A stretch of DNA of 64,000 nt. It comes from Cryptomeria japonica (lineage: Eukaryota; Streptophyta; Pinopsida; Cupressales; Cupressaceae). The stretch covers positions 333,047,427 to 333,111,426 of the forward strand of contig NC_081414.1 in the NCBI RefSeq assembly GCF_030272615.1, given 5' to 3'. Below are positions 44,689-56,551 of this stretch, piece by piece; the first letter of the stretch is position 1; every line of letters begins with the position of its first letter. The notes under the pieces were generated by a model that saw nothing but the letters and a program-made list of their open reading frames with translations, did not search any database and was not told the origin of the DNA. The translations under genes were made by a program, and so were the position numbers.

Positions 44689-45750
44689 TGAAGGAACACA
44701 AATAGACCACTAAGAGGGGGGGGTGAAACAGTGGTAATGAAAACTTGAAATTTCTAATTAATCAAAGCTTTAAATACAGAAATCAAGAAAATCCAAGCAG
44801 AGATATTAAACACATTCACACACAAGGCATACACATAACACAAGATATACAAGGAAAATCTACAATGGGGAAAACCTTGGTGAGAAAAGTTGCTAAAGTC
44901 TATTTCTCTAATCTAGCCTCACAATAAAAGTACTTGATTGCAACATTTATGGGCACCAACCCAAAGAAACACCAATCCCTGAAGTTTATAGGCACCAACC
45001 CAAAGGAGCACCAACCCCTGATTTGAGCACCCACTCAAACAATTTACAATAGAGTTAAATTGAAATTACAATTTAAATACCTTGTTACAAATGATGTTTT
45101 GTAACACACAATTTGTTCTCTACACTAGAAATAGATTGAACTCTTATCTACCTCAGCTCTCTCTAATGTCTGATCTCTCTTTTTCTAATCTCTTCTCACA
45201 ACTTGTATTATTTGTCCTCTACCTTCTTCTCTCTTTTTTCTTCTCTACTCCGTTCCACTCTGAGTATACTTTTTGAGTTCTTCTATGCCTGTGGTACACA
45301 CTCTCTGTGTTTCCTTCTATCCTTCATGCTTTCTATCTCTGTATTATTTTTATTCTCTACATCTATTCAGCACATGCACACTTACCCCCACTACCACTTA
45401 ATATTCTAAAGAATTGATGCAGCCATAACTGGTAAAACCCTCAAAGAGAATCAACTAGCTTATGTAGCAAGAGTAACACACTAAAAGCAGCAAGAAAACA
45501 TAACAAGATTACATAAATAGATCATATTATTGCTTTATAACTTCCGACAACCATCCGGTTATCATCATATATTCATTAAAGAAAATCCAGTAGTTAACCG
45601 GTTACATGTAGGCTATCAACCAGATACAATCCAACCAAGACTCAAACAATCAATCGGATTACGGAAATATGAATCTCAATCCTTATTCTCCATTCTACTT
45701 CCTCTGCCCCTACAAATGATTATATAATATTATATTTATACCCACTGGAA
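44689..45750 (-). repeat. 5' LTR of reversed copia C2 (start uncertain)
   Basis: The minus-strand 3' end is clear (hairpin CCACT/AGTGG with C-rich loop at 44,707-44,734, then TTCA and PBS). The 5' end of the LTR is not resolved; 45,750 is a guess and it may reach 46,423. Confidence 0.5.
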
Positions 45751-46423
45751 CATATCCAGGTCAGCCTCATAAGATTACATTTACCAATGTAGGAAAACGA
45801 AGCGTGAACTAGGTCAGCTCTAAGAATTAAAGAAAACTTTCTAAAAAATAAAAACCAAGAGGTGCAGTTCAGTAGGAAGGTTGGCCACACACTAAATAAC
45901 ATTGGACAAGACCCAAGATAGATCCACACACCAAGAATTGCATTGGTAATGAAGGAAAACCAACCGGTAAACACAAGAACTATCTCGGAACCCCTAAATA
46001 GTCAACCAGAAGTGATAACTAATCAGAAAAAGAATCCAAATGAAGTGAAAATATGGAATTAAGCACTTGAATTGGCCTGGAAGCTGAAAATAAGATATGC
46101 CATGAAAAGAAAGCAACTACCGGTGCCAACTAGTAAGAACACAAAAAAGAACTAGACAAGAACAAAAATGAAAGGAAATATATTTGGTTACTACAAGATT
46201 GCTCATCAACTGGGAATGCTCTTGCATTAGACAACCCAGGTAGAATAATATGTTCCATGAGAGGCAACTCATGAACATCTAAAAGGATTCAGAATAAAGA
46301 CCCCATGCTCATTTCTGATCCAAACATTGTCTTTATCTACCAACCTCTACTTTAGCTCCTCTCGTGCCTCAACCAACTTCTCTAACCCCTGACTCTCTTT
46401 GTTTCTTTTCCTTTGCTTCAGAT
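45751..46423. other. No gene; probably more C2 LTR or old repeat
   Basis: Short frames only. ACCGGT-type words (45,964; 46,118) suggest copia LTR origin. It abuts the gypsy B LTR at 46,424. Confidence 0.3.
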
Positions 46424-47398
46424 TGTGTGTGTGAAAAGTGGATTTGTATCTGTATCTGTATCTAAATACACAACACTTGAATTAAGTCATTAGATGCATG
46501 GTTAGTAAATCAATAATCAGGGAATAATGAAACCACTACAAAGTGACCTATTCCCTTCTAGTAGATGTGAGTTTAGTTTTTCTCTCATATTTCTATATGC
46601 AATACCAGTGACTAGACGACACCTAAACGAAGGATTTAATCTATATGAGTATGAAATTAAGCTAAATGGATGCAAGATATGTAAGATATGTGTGATTAAT
46701 CTAACATGATTTAAGCAATATGAATGAACATTAAATATACAATAACATATATGTAATATCTTTAATGCACAAATCTCAATAAGCTTAGAGCAAAAACAAC
46801 ATAATAAAAATAATCTCCAAGTTATTTTTTATGAGAGATGACGACTTGAATTTATAGAAAAACCAGAGAGAGACCAACGGTCAAGATCGATCAATGATGA
46901 GTGACAGAGATTCTCCAAGAGGAAGCACAATCTAGGTGAATTGATGTGATTGGCTACTTTTCTCAGCTTTAAAGGAAATTGAACTAATTTTAAGATAAAA
47001 TCAGAAAAATTGATATATTCCATATTTTATTCAATTGATTTAATTCATTTAATTGCTTTTCTGAGATTTTTCTAATTCCATTTTGATTTCTTTTCTCAAT
47101 TTTAATTCTTTTTCAAATTAATTCCTTTTTTAATGATTTAGTGGCAAATTGATTTATTAATTAAATATGCTAGGATATTTAATTAAATAAATAGGATAAT
47201 TGATTAAAATGATTTACTTGGAATGATTAATTAATTAAATGATTATTTAATTAATATTGAATGGTTTATTTTCTATGTGACATTGATGATTGAGGAATTA
47301 ATTAATTATGTGCTCATGATTGATTTAATTTTCCTTTGGTTAGGACCTTGATGATGTAGTCAAGATTAGGGACCTATGGTTTAGGTTAGGGTATTACA
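46424..47398 (-). repeat. 3' LTR of gypsy copy B
   Basis: Minus strand TGTAATACCC to TTTTCACACACACA. AT-rich, aligned with the copy A LTR at both ends but about 200 bp shorter. Confidence 0.8.
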
Positions 47399-47411
47399 TT
47401 TGCCCCTCTTT
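47399..47411 (-). other. Polypurine tract of gypsy B
   Basis: Minus strand CAAAGAGGGGCAAA, directly before the LTR start; same as copy A but for one base. Confidence 0.7.
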
Positions 47412-47449
47412 GAATTGATGTGCGAGCAATGCATTGATTCAAAGAAAAT

Positions 47450-47850
47450 TTAATCCCAAACAAATTATCAATTTTGAACTTGATGGATCACAAACCGATG
47501 AAGAGAGAGATGTTCATCTTGATTTGAAGTGATGAAGTTGAACATATTGATTAAAGTGACCCCAATCTTGAACTTGATTGAACTAGGACCGACAAAGAGC
47601 GAGATACAGATCTTGAACTTGATGGATCAAGAAATGAGTATCGATCTAGAACTTGATTGAACTATATTGAGCGAAGAGATGAAACCAATTCCAAACTTGA
47701 TTGAACAAGAACCGATTAGAGAAAATGTTCAACTTTATTTGATGTGATGAGACTAAACACTGACTTGAATTAAGCATGATTTAGACAAAGATAATATCAG
47801 CTTGATTTGATGTGATGAAACTGATATGCCCCTAGAGATCGATTTGATTT
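47450..47850. repeat. Imperfect repeats next to gypsy B LTR
   Basis: Recurring GAACTTGATTGAAC and GAACTTGATGGATCA with GAGCGA-type spacers, the reverse of the repeats at 11,040-11,560. Confidence 0.6.
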
Positions 47851-48290
47851 TGAAGAACAATAAGGTTTTGTTTGATTAATCTTTGATTAAAAATATTTTC
47901 TACTTGAGTTTTGATGAAGATTTGAAAAATTTCTCAACTTTTTAGGATGTAATCGTTGATAATGATGATGCCCCATCAGTAGTCTAATCGAAATATGGCG
48001 AGGTTACAATGAGGGTAAGCAATGTTGAAAAGATAAAAATATTTAGCGATGATAATCTGAGCATGAAGATGTATTGAAGATTTAAGTTGAAATTATAATT
48101 GATTTGAGCAAAAAATGATGAGAAAAAGCGATCTGAAGATGAAAGTACCAAGTGGTCAATGTTGTGATATTTTCACTAGAAAAATGATCTCAGGCTTTGA
48201 TTTCGATCTTGAAAATGGACTCAGGATGGGTGATTTAGTCAAGGGTATAATTTTCACGTCCATTAGAGCAAGTTGAAAAATTAGGGTTTT

Positions 48291-48300
48291 CTATATAAGG
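48291..48300 (+). promoter_or_regulatory. Possible TATA box of antisense PMD gene
   Basis: CTATATAAGG lies about 75 bp before the ATG of exon 1, a normal plant spacing if transcription starts some 30 bp downstream. Copy A has the related CTATACATGG at the same distance. Confidence 0.45.
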
Positions 48301-48372
48301 GGTGAAAAGGGTCATTTTCATTTCATTTTTACTTTTCAAAGTTTAAAATTCAAAAACCTTCTCTAGAGAAAA

Positions 48373-50771
48373 ATGGCAATTCCTGAGCATACACATCAAT
48401 TTGATCTGTAAAGAGGACATAATCGACCTAGGAACTATCCCCCTGTGGTAAGTGATCGATCTTGAGCTATGTAAATTTCCAAATTTGTGAATTATTTTAT
48501 GAATTTCTTGTTTGCATTTCATTTTAGGTTGTTGGAAGTCGTTTTATCATACTACCATGTAGGGTTTGTCATATGAGAATTGCTAAAAGAATGTTTACTC
48601 ATATAAAGTCATTTGTTTTGTCATTCAGGAGGTACCCTTAGGTCGTACAAGCATGTTCATTAGGGCATGTTTAGTCATTCTGCATTGTGTAATCACTTGT
48701 ATTAGAGAGTTTACTCGTACTATTCATGGGCTTTACTCGTACGATTTTCTGTCCCTTTGTGTTTAATCATTTGAAAAATAGTGATCATTTTTTAGCATCA
48801 AAACTTGAAATTTTGATTTTTGTGATGGAGTAGTTAGATTCATGGGCACTTTTTATAGCTTTCTAACTCAATTTGTATTGTGTCCTGATGAGTTTTCGTT
48901 CAATTTTGTAGGTTAGCTTGTTGGAGATATAGTTTCAGTGTACCTATCCACCGACCATTAGAGTAGTTAGACAACTCTCAAATGCTTAAAGGAATCATAT
49001 TGAGGTGTGTGGTTTTGGACACTTATTGCAGATGATAGATATTCGTGTGAATCAAGGATAATTGATTGCATTAGTGGAGAGATTTCACTCAGAGCATAAC
49101 ACATTTCACTTGCCTACCAGGGTGATGACTATTACACCCAAGGATCTATATAGGATTATGAGGATTCCATTTTCATGTAGCAGAGTAGATTATGATTCAT
49201 CTTCACAGGTAGGGATCACATCATTACACAGGGTCTTCCAGGATGATAGTTTGATAATCTGATCCATTTCATGGGATGACCTAATGAGAAGATATGGAGG
49301 GAGATTTCCCATTTCTTGTGTGCTGGTTGGGTTGATAGGATGCTTTGTTATGTCAGATAGAGGTCAATAGGGATTATTGTGTGTTTGGGGTAAGATTTTG
49401 GAGATGTTAGTGGCTTAGTCTAGGAGATTAGGTTGGGAATATTGCTTACTGGCACACATGTACCATGAGATGCATGAGATCGTATATTGAGATGCAAAGA
49501 GAATGGTTGTAGGAGTTCTTGTTTTATAAATATGGGCATGGGAGCATATCCCAATTTGTAGGGCAGTGGTGGATGATTCGAGAGAGGCACATCAGCGCAT
49601 TGTCTGTCGATATTCAGGTTACTTGACACTGCCCCACGTGGGAAAGATAGGTTTCTAGAGATGTCAGCTGGATGACTTGATTACAGTTGTCTGGAGGCCA
49701 TATAGGGGGTTAGACGAGTGGGATGATTGCAGGCCTGAGTGGGGATTGATGTTCATAACATGCCCACTCATTGGGAGATTGCAGATGGTGATCGAGTGGT
49801 TTGTTGTTAGCTGGGTGATGAGGTAATATGGGTGAGTGCAACCTATATCTTAGGAGTTTACAACTTACGCTTGGTTTGGGGATGAGGAGAGGAAGGGATG
49901 GAGTCTAAATTTATCATACACATTAGCAATATAGGAGATTATAGGCCTCAAGACACAGGGTTGGGATTACCTAGAGGATATTGTTGATATGGGGGTGACC
50001 CCAGAGTACAAAGATGATTCTTTGAGACATACATTCCCACAGTTCACAGACCTAGGAGAGCGAGTACCTCAAATTGATGAGGGTGGAGAGGACACACCAA
50101 CATAGGTACAAGGATTGGTTTGGCTACAGGCATAGGTTCAGGCATGGGGATTGAGAGCAGATCCACCAAGGCGGACAGGAGGTGATCCTAGTGTGAGTAG
50201 TAGTAGGGCATCAGTGACTGGGTAGCAGAGGAGGAGGGGAGAGGATGGCTCATTAGGTGTAGTTGGAAGTGAGGGAGAGGGAGCTCTAGGTGTAGAGACT
50301 GGAGGTGGTATTGGTGGTGAGGGGGAGATGGGAGAGAGAACTACCCCTCGATAGGTGTGATAATGCAGAGATGAGCCAACTGAGGGAGGAGATGAGGAGA
50401 TACCTTAGGAGTAGACGCCAGTGGATATGATTCAGACACTAAGAGGGAGAGTGAGGACTCTCCAGACATAGTTGGTAGTCACGCAAACTTAGATAGTGGA
50501 GTGGGATCGACGGATCATGGAGGGAGATAAGGAGTTGTAGAGTATGAGAGCAAAGCGTAAAAACCTCCCGCGTGAGGTTGTACACTAGATGAGGAAGGTG
50601 ATGTATTACATAGAAGCTTATAGTGTAGTGGTGTTGTCAGATAGGTATGTTGTTCTTTTTTCACAATATATATCTTAGTTAGAGGGAGCTAGGGCACCTA
50701 GATAGGATGATGCCCCTATTTAGTAGCCACCACCTCCTCCTCTAGGTGATGAGAGAGAGGCGGAGAGTTAG
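48373..50771 (+). pseudogene. Plant-mobile-domain gene, antisense in gypsy B
   Basis: Exon 1 (48,373-48,447, 75 bp) reads MAIPEHTHQFDL, stop, RGHNRPRNYPPV. The donor GTAAGT and acceptor TTTTGTAG bound a 464-bp intron (48,448-48,911). Exon 2 continues in phase, reaching LIALVERFHSEHNTFHLP, MTITPKDLYRIMRIPF, SWDDLMRRYGGRFP and AHMYHEMHEIVY, then a Gly/Arg-rich tail ending PPPPPLGDEREAES. Many stops make it a pseudogene. It is homologous to the copy A gene along its whole length, including exon 1 size and intron position. Plant mobile domains occur in MAIN/MAIL1 proteins and in transposons; the biochemical role is unclear. It may be transcribed from its own promoter. Confidence 0.8.
48448..48911 (+). 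other. Intron of the antisense PMD gene
   Basis: GTAAGTGATCGATC to TTCAATTTTGTAG. Inside lie repeated words GTCGTTTTATCATAC, TTGTCATATGAG, GGTCGTACAAG, CTCGTACTATTC and CTCGTACGATTT, paralleled in the copy A intron (10,071-10,260 reversed). Confidence 0.7.
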
Positions 50772-51617
50772 ATTTTTAGATGTCTCCCTGATTTTATAAA
50801 CCATTTTTGTACTCGATATATTTCTTTCTTCGATAGACATTGTATATGACAGTTGATATCATTTGCACCCTTTGACATTGGCATATATATATATATATAT
50901 ATGAGTTCATGATTTGATCTTATTGCACTTGTGTTGAGTTATATGAGATGTCTTTCTATATGTTTTTATTCTATATGAATGCATTTCTTTTTAGTACATA
51001 TGTATGTAATGTAGATGAATATGACTATTTTTGTTTCTTTTTCATATGCAAAGAAATGATTTGATGAGTGAAAATGATGAGCTAATAATGCAAATATTTA
51101 TTTTTTTGTTTTTTATGCAATAGTATGAATGCAAATGAATGCGTATGCAAACTAGGACTCAGTCACTAGATTTTAATTTTCTTTTTATCATCACTGAGTG
51201 GAAATGTAGGAATAAACATAAGAATCAAAGCACAAAGAGCCAGGATGACCTGAATGTCACATCCATGAAAACACACCAAATAGAGCAGAGTTCCCTCCTT
51301 TTCTTATGCAATAGTTTTTTTTATCTTGTCCGCAATGACCCTTGTATCGTTCATATCCTAGGACAGATTAAGCATGCATCCAAATTGCATAATAAAGAAA
51401 GTTACTCAAAATAGACAAGGAAAAGATTCCAACCTCCCTGTAGCATACAAATAAATGGAGTCGAGGTATGTATGGTGATTTCACCTTGATGTGAAGGCAC
51501 TTATCATAGACACCCAGCTTATGAGATGTTTTTAGATCATTAGAATCATTCCTACAAGCAAAAAACAAAGAAAAGTATCATGCTCCCAGTCCTTGCTCCT
51601 CTTAGTCAAGATAGACT
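50772..51617. other. Gypsy B non-coding stretch beyond PMD stop
   Basis: Matches, reversed, copy A from 8,045 back to about 7,070. It has a TA run near 50,884 as copy A has near 7,905. No gene. Confidence 0.6.
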
Positions 51618-51622
51618 TCATC

Positions 51623-53027
51623 TATTGGCATTGCATGAAGATTGTATTAATAAAGTATAAGTGTTTTCATTGATGTCAATTGTAACTGGTAATAGTATTG
51701 TATTACAACCGGTAATTGAGCAGTGAAGGAAACCAGTATTACTATTAAAGCAGTGTGATCAACCAGTAACCCTACTTGTTGATATGCCAAACCCTAACTG
51801 ATGGATCTTGGTAATTGATTATGTTGATCTATGATTGAATGGTGATCGAAGATGATTATGCCACATATGCGTGATGCACGTGATGAGTTTCAAAGTGGTT
51901 TTAGCATGTAGAGATAATTGTTTTATCTTAGGAATGAGTGAGTACATTGCATGAAGTGGAAACCACATGATGAGTTATAAGATTCAATGAGCGGTGATCA
52001 AGGAGTGGTCGAGGTTGTCTTGAACAATGTACTAATGATTTCTATGTAATCCAATAGTCATGTTTGAATTGATTTGTTTGTAATCTCTATGAGATCTTAG
52101 GTTTTGTGATGTGTTACTAACCTATTGTTTTTCTTATAAGGTCGATGAGTTATTTTGTAGTAGTGTTGGCAATTTTGGTTAAGTGTCAGTGTGATTGATT
52201 GTCGAACTAGAAGGAATATGTGCATAATGTTTTGAAGGCAGATAGGAGCATGAATAGGATCTGATCAAGCAGAATAGTGCTATTACCAGATCAGCAAAAA
52301 CCCTATTGTTCTCTAACAATTACAATAGTTAAATCCCCTAACCGGGTAAGCTTTAACAGGATTGGTGTTTTCTAAATCCTCTAACTAAGTGATCCATTAT
52401 CTTGGATTTTAAATCCTCTACTGAGGTTACTCCTAATGGGGTATTGCCTTTAATAGGGTATTGTAGTCAATCCCTTAACTGGGTGGTTCTTAACAAAATC
52501 TATTCCTAATTGGACATTTTTGTAAAGCTTCTAACATAGCTTGGCTCCTAACAGGGCAAGCTTCAGAAGAGTTTAGAATACTTGTGGGTATTCATCCCCA
52601 CTATGGTTTTTCCCATTTGGGTTTCCATGTCAAAAATCATTGTGTCAAGTGGTGAATGGTTTTTGTGGTTATGTTTTAATATGGTTAATCTATTTAACTA
52701 GTAAAGCCACTTAGATATGTTAAGATGACCAGAATTGATCTGAAATGTTCTTTTACTAATGTTAGTAAAGTGGTTTGATGTTTTGGTTAAATGATTTGAG
52801 AGTTTCAGATCTGGTACACTGTTATTTTTGTTATGCTAGTCAACTAGTAAACTTGACAATGTAGTTGTAGTTTATTGTTCAGTGTTTGAACCAGTTAGTT
52901 CAATGATTGATTTATGAGTTGGGTTTGAGTTTCATAAAAGTTTAGTTTGTTTTCTATCTACTAATTCACCCCCCCTCCCCCCGCTCTCGATAGTTGATAG
53001 GATCATTGATGATTCATCATATGATCA
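51623..53027 (+). repeat. 5' LTR of C1
   Basis: Begins TATTGGCATTGCATG (TG changed to TA; the 3' LTR keeps TG) and ends CATATGATCA. The C-rich motif is expanded (CCCCCCCTCCCCCC at 52,970). Confidence 0.88.
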
Positions 53028-53045
53028 ATTGGTATTAGAGAATTT
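53028..53045 (+). other. Primer binding site of C1
   Basis: ATTGGTATTAGAGAATTTC immediately after the LTR; an initiator-tRNA-Met type PBS with a few changes. Confidence 0.8.
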
Positions 53046-53097
53046 CAGGTCCTCTAGTGTCTAAGCCTAATAGCCTGAGGTAAAGATCTAGAAGAAC

Positions 53098-53971
53098 ATG
53101 ATGAAGAAAGAAGGTCTAAAGTTAAATAGGGAAAATTATAGAATCTAGTGTAATAGGATGAAGATCTATATCCAAAGTCTAGGAATTCAATATTGGGAAC
53201 ACATTGTTACCAAATATACCTTGCCTAGTAGGATTCTATCAGATGATCAAAAGAAGGAGAAACAAAAGAATAATCAAGCATTGGAGGCCATTATCATTTC
53301 CTTGTCTGATTCAGAGTATGTTGATGTCCATGGTTTGGAGACTATTTATGATGTGTGGAAGAAACTTGAGGATATCTATAGTGATGATGAGCATGTGAAG
53401 ATTGCCAAAGAAGAGAGTCTGAGAGGTAAATTTGATGACATGTAGATGGATGAAGGTGAGAATATTCAACACTATGGTTAGAGGATCAAGGAGATAGTCG
53501 ATGAGATCAAAAGTGTTGGTGGTAAAGTGGAGGATACCACAATGGTTAGCAAGGTGTTGAGAACCCTTCTACCGGTCTATGTTATCTGAGTTGTAGTTAT
53601 TCAGGAGCTCAAGTCTATTGATAAAACAAATGTAACTCTTGACTCCATCATTGGTAAACTAACTGCATTTGAATTAAATAATTTTGATGGAAGTACTCAT
53701 AAATCTAAATCTACATTTAGAGCTTCAATTTCTAATCCACCGGTGAGGAAAATCAAAGAAGCTAGTCATAGTCATGAGTCTAGATCCAGCAGAGAAGTTG
53801 ACGATGAAGATAGTCTGATTGAGCTTGAAGCATTGTTGGCCAAGCGATTACCCAAAGGTACTAGTAAGTACAGAGGTAAATTACCTTTGAAGTGTTTTGC
53901 ATGTAACCAGATTGGACATATTGTAGCTAACTGTGCAAATGGAGACAATAAGCATAAACGGGAGAAGTATA
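53098..53971 (+). pseudogene. gag: C1 copia gag
   Basis: Starts MMKKEGLKLNRENYRI, then a TAG where a Trp is usual in the family. RMKIYIQSLGIQYW, YDVWKKLEDIYSDD and a helical region with VGGKVEDTTMVSKVLRTLLP form the UBN2 capsid domain (to about 53,690). A basic linker and one CCHC knuckle, CFACNQIGHIVANC (about 53,893-53,935), follow. Stops at about 53,146, 53,443, 53,479 and 53,588, with no frame shift. It is cut after KHKREKY by the block starting at 53,973. This is the canonical copia gag that the pol-less elements lack at their N-terminus. Confidence 0.88.
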
Positions 53972-54419
53972 ATGTAATGTCCTGCCAGCAAACCCGGAAG
54001 GGGTAAAGCTAAAACACACTCAAGGAGTGCAATATATTTTTTTTTAATTATAAGACACAACATTAAGATACATTGGAGCTATCTAAGCTTTGATAACACA
54101 TCAGAAGACCTAAACAAACCTAAAGGGTTTCCCAACGTGATTACGTAACTTAACACCTAACTCAATTCGCGACATTAGATCCAATTAATCGGGTTATCTT
54201 AATTACATAATATTACTTAAAACATGGATATAATTTGTTCAGTAAATTAACATTATAGATAGTAGGACACGCTCATCCATTATGGTTGAAGGTGAGTCTA
54301 ACATGAGGATATTTACCCATAGAAGTTAAAACATAGGTAACATATGAATTCATCCCTTAAGGTTAAAATATAGTTAACTGGATGAGTCCATCCATTTTAG
54401 ATACCAAAATAGCTAATAT

Positions 54420-54820
54420 GATGAAGTTCATTTATTAAGGTTAAAATGTAAATAACCCATTGAGTTCATCCATTATAGTTAAAATACGGCTAATAAGATG
54501 AAGTTCATTTATTAAGGTTAAAATGTAGATAACCAATTGAGTTCATCCATTATAGTTAAAATATAGCTAATAAGATGAAGCTCATTTAATAAGGTTAATA
54601 TGTAGATAACCCATTGAGTTCATCCATTATAGTTAAAATACAGCTAATAAGATGAAGTTTATTTATTAAGGTTAAAATGTAGATAACCAATTGAGTTCAT
54701 CCATTATAGTTAAATTATAGCTAATAAGATGAAGTTTGTTTTATAAGGTTAAAATGTAGATAACCAATTGAGTTCATCCATTATAGTTAAAATACAGCTA
54801 ATAAGATGAAGTTCATTTAA
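54420..54820. repeat. 77-bp tandem repeat, five copies
   Basis: Units begin GATGAAGTTCATTTATTAAG at 54,420, 54,497, 54,574, 54,651 and 54,728, with a partial sixth at 54,804. Each holds TTGAGTTCATCCATTATAG. Two more diverged units precede it (54,280-54,420). The spacing is exactly 77 bp four times, then 76. Confidence 0.9.
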
Positions 54821-56089
54821 CAACTTTTAAACCATTCATTACGTTCAATTTTACATTAAACACATGCCATGTACCTTGTTCCAGAATGCACATTAATCTT
54901 ATCATAACTAGTGAGATCCTTTCAAGCATACTTATTCTCATTAACAATAATAGAATTCATTCTTTCATGATCTAGTTTATTGCATTTAAGAGATGACTAC
55001 ATACATGCATTTACGATAAATCTCATCTAATCCACTTATACATCCTATCAAAATGCCATCCATACATGCTAGCACTAACCATGAAACAAAAGAACAAAAG
55101 CATCACATAACACCAAAATGATCTCGGAGTTCACCCCTAGAGGGATACATCTCTAAGTCTACTCAACTGCAGACCCCTCTGATAATTAAATAAGTTAAAG
55201 GTACATAAGGTTCATGTCATTTACAATCCTGCCATTTAGGCGAACATAACCAATATACAAATGACCACTTCGGTCAATAAATACATAATGATCCCTACAT
55301 AAAATGGATCCAACTAAACATATTAAAAGCAAATACAAAGTTCTCTTGTCTGAAGGTACTCTAACTAGGGACCCGACCAACTATGGCCAACCACAAATCA
55401 ACCAGACGATAGGGTCCAAGCAAGCATATCAAGTCTTGTCGTTACTTAAGCAAGGGCGAGTATAGAAATTAAACTTGCATAGGCATTAATCAGTAGGGGC
55501 AATCTTTTTTTTCCTATTGGTTTAAACAATAAAGGTCGATCAAGTTTTCTAAATGATCTAAGTTTTCAAAACACATTAACAGAAAAATCACCATTACAAG
55601 GTCAATGCAATACCACAATTGCAATAATGGTATTTGTCTATTACACAATACAGAGGAAGCATATAACTACACCCTTTATTTTACTAAATGAAGATATCAT
55701 TAACCTACCAATTTTCCAATCGATACATTATTAAATTTCCAATAATTCTAATAGCATATCATTTAAGTTCTCAAAATATTCAATGATAAATAATTCTTTT
55801 TCCAAATACTCCTATACTTGAGTATTTCATTTCTAAAACTCCCAGATGTCCTATATCATTCAAATCAAAAACATTCCATATTCCTGAATAATATTTTATT
55901 TAAAAATTACCAAATAATAAAAATATTTTATTTCAAAGATCTTCCAATTTAAACAATTTTTAATCTTTTTCCAAAAGATACTTCCCTATTAAAAATAGAT
56001 TCCAAAATTAAATATCAATTAATATATATTTATTAATCCATGATTAATAAGACATAATTAATAATGTGCAAACTTCCAATTTAGTATTA

Positions 56090-56093
<4 letters not shown>

Positions 56094-56128
<35 letters not shown>
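56094..56128. repeat. TA dinucleotide run
   Basis: About 17 TA units, followed by more AT-rich DNA and a poly-A run at 56,272-56,287. Confidence 0.9.
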
Positions 56129-56133
<5 letters not shown>

Positions 56134-56348
56134 TCATTAATATAATATATATTACTAATATCTATTAACTAAATTAAAACTATATAAAATAGACTTTAAT
56201 AAAAATATATATAAAAAGGCTTCTTTTAACCACACCATAATTCCCGATGATATATTTGATTTTATAAATATTTAAAAAAAAAAAAAAGTTAGCAAACCCT
56301 AAGCCTACGGGTCCCACCTCCCATCCATGGGAGTGGGAAGGACCAACC

Positions 56349-56551
56349 CGCAGGTCCTTGCGGCCACAGGTGGACGCAGGCTCCTACAAACCATATTGTG
56401 GTTGCAGGTCCCTGTGGGCCACATTGTGGACGTAGGGCCCCTACAGCCCACGATGTGGACGCAGGTCCCATGCGACCCACAATGTGGACGTAGGTTTATT
56501 GCGGCCCACAATGTGGACGCGGGTCCTTGTGGACCACAATGTGGTCACAGG
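56349..56551. repeat. 29-bp GC-rich minisatellite, about six copies
   Basis: The unit is TGTGGACGCAGGTCC followed by TGCGGCCCACAA. The last clear units begin near 56,455, 56,484 and 56,513; earlier ones are diverged. It is sharply GC-rich within very AT-rich DNA and rich in CpG. Open frames across it simply translate the repeat. Confidence 0.85.

Noticed and set aside
54420-54820. Regular 77-bp spacing considered as a CRISPR-like array
   Set aside because: The whole unit is repeated, with no unique spacers, and the genome is eukaryotic.
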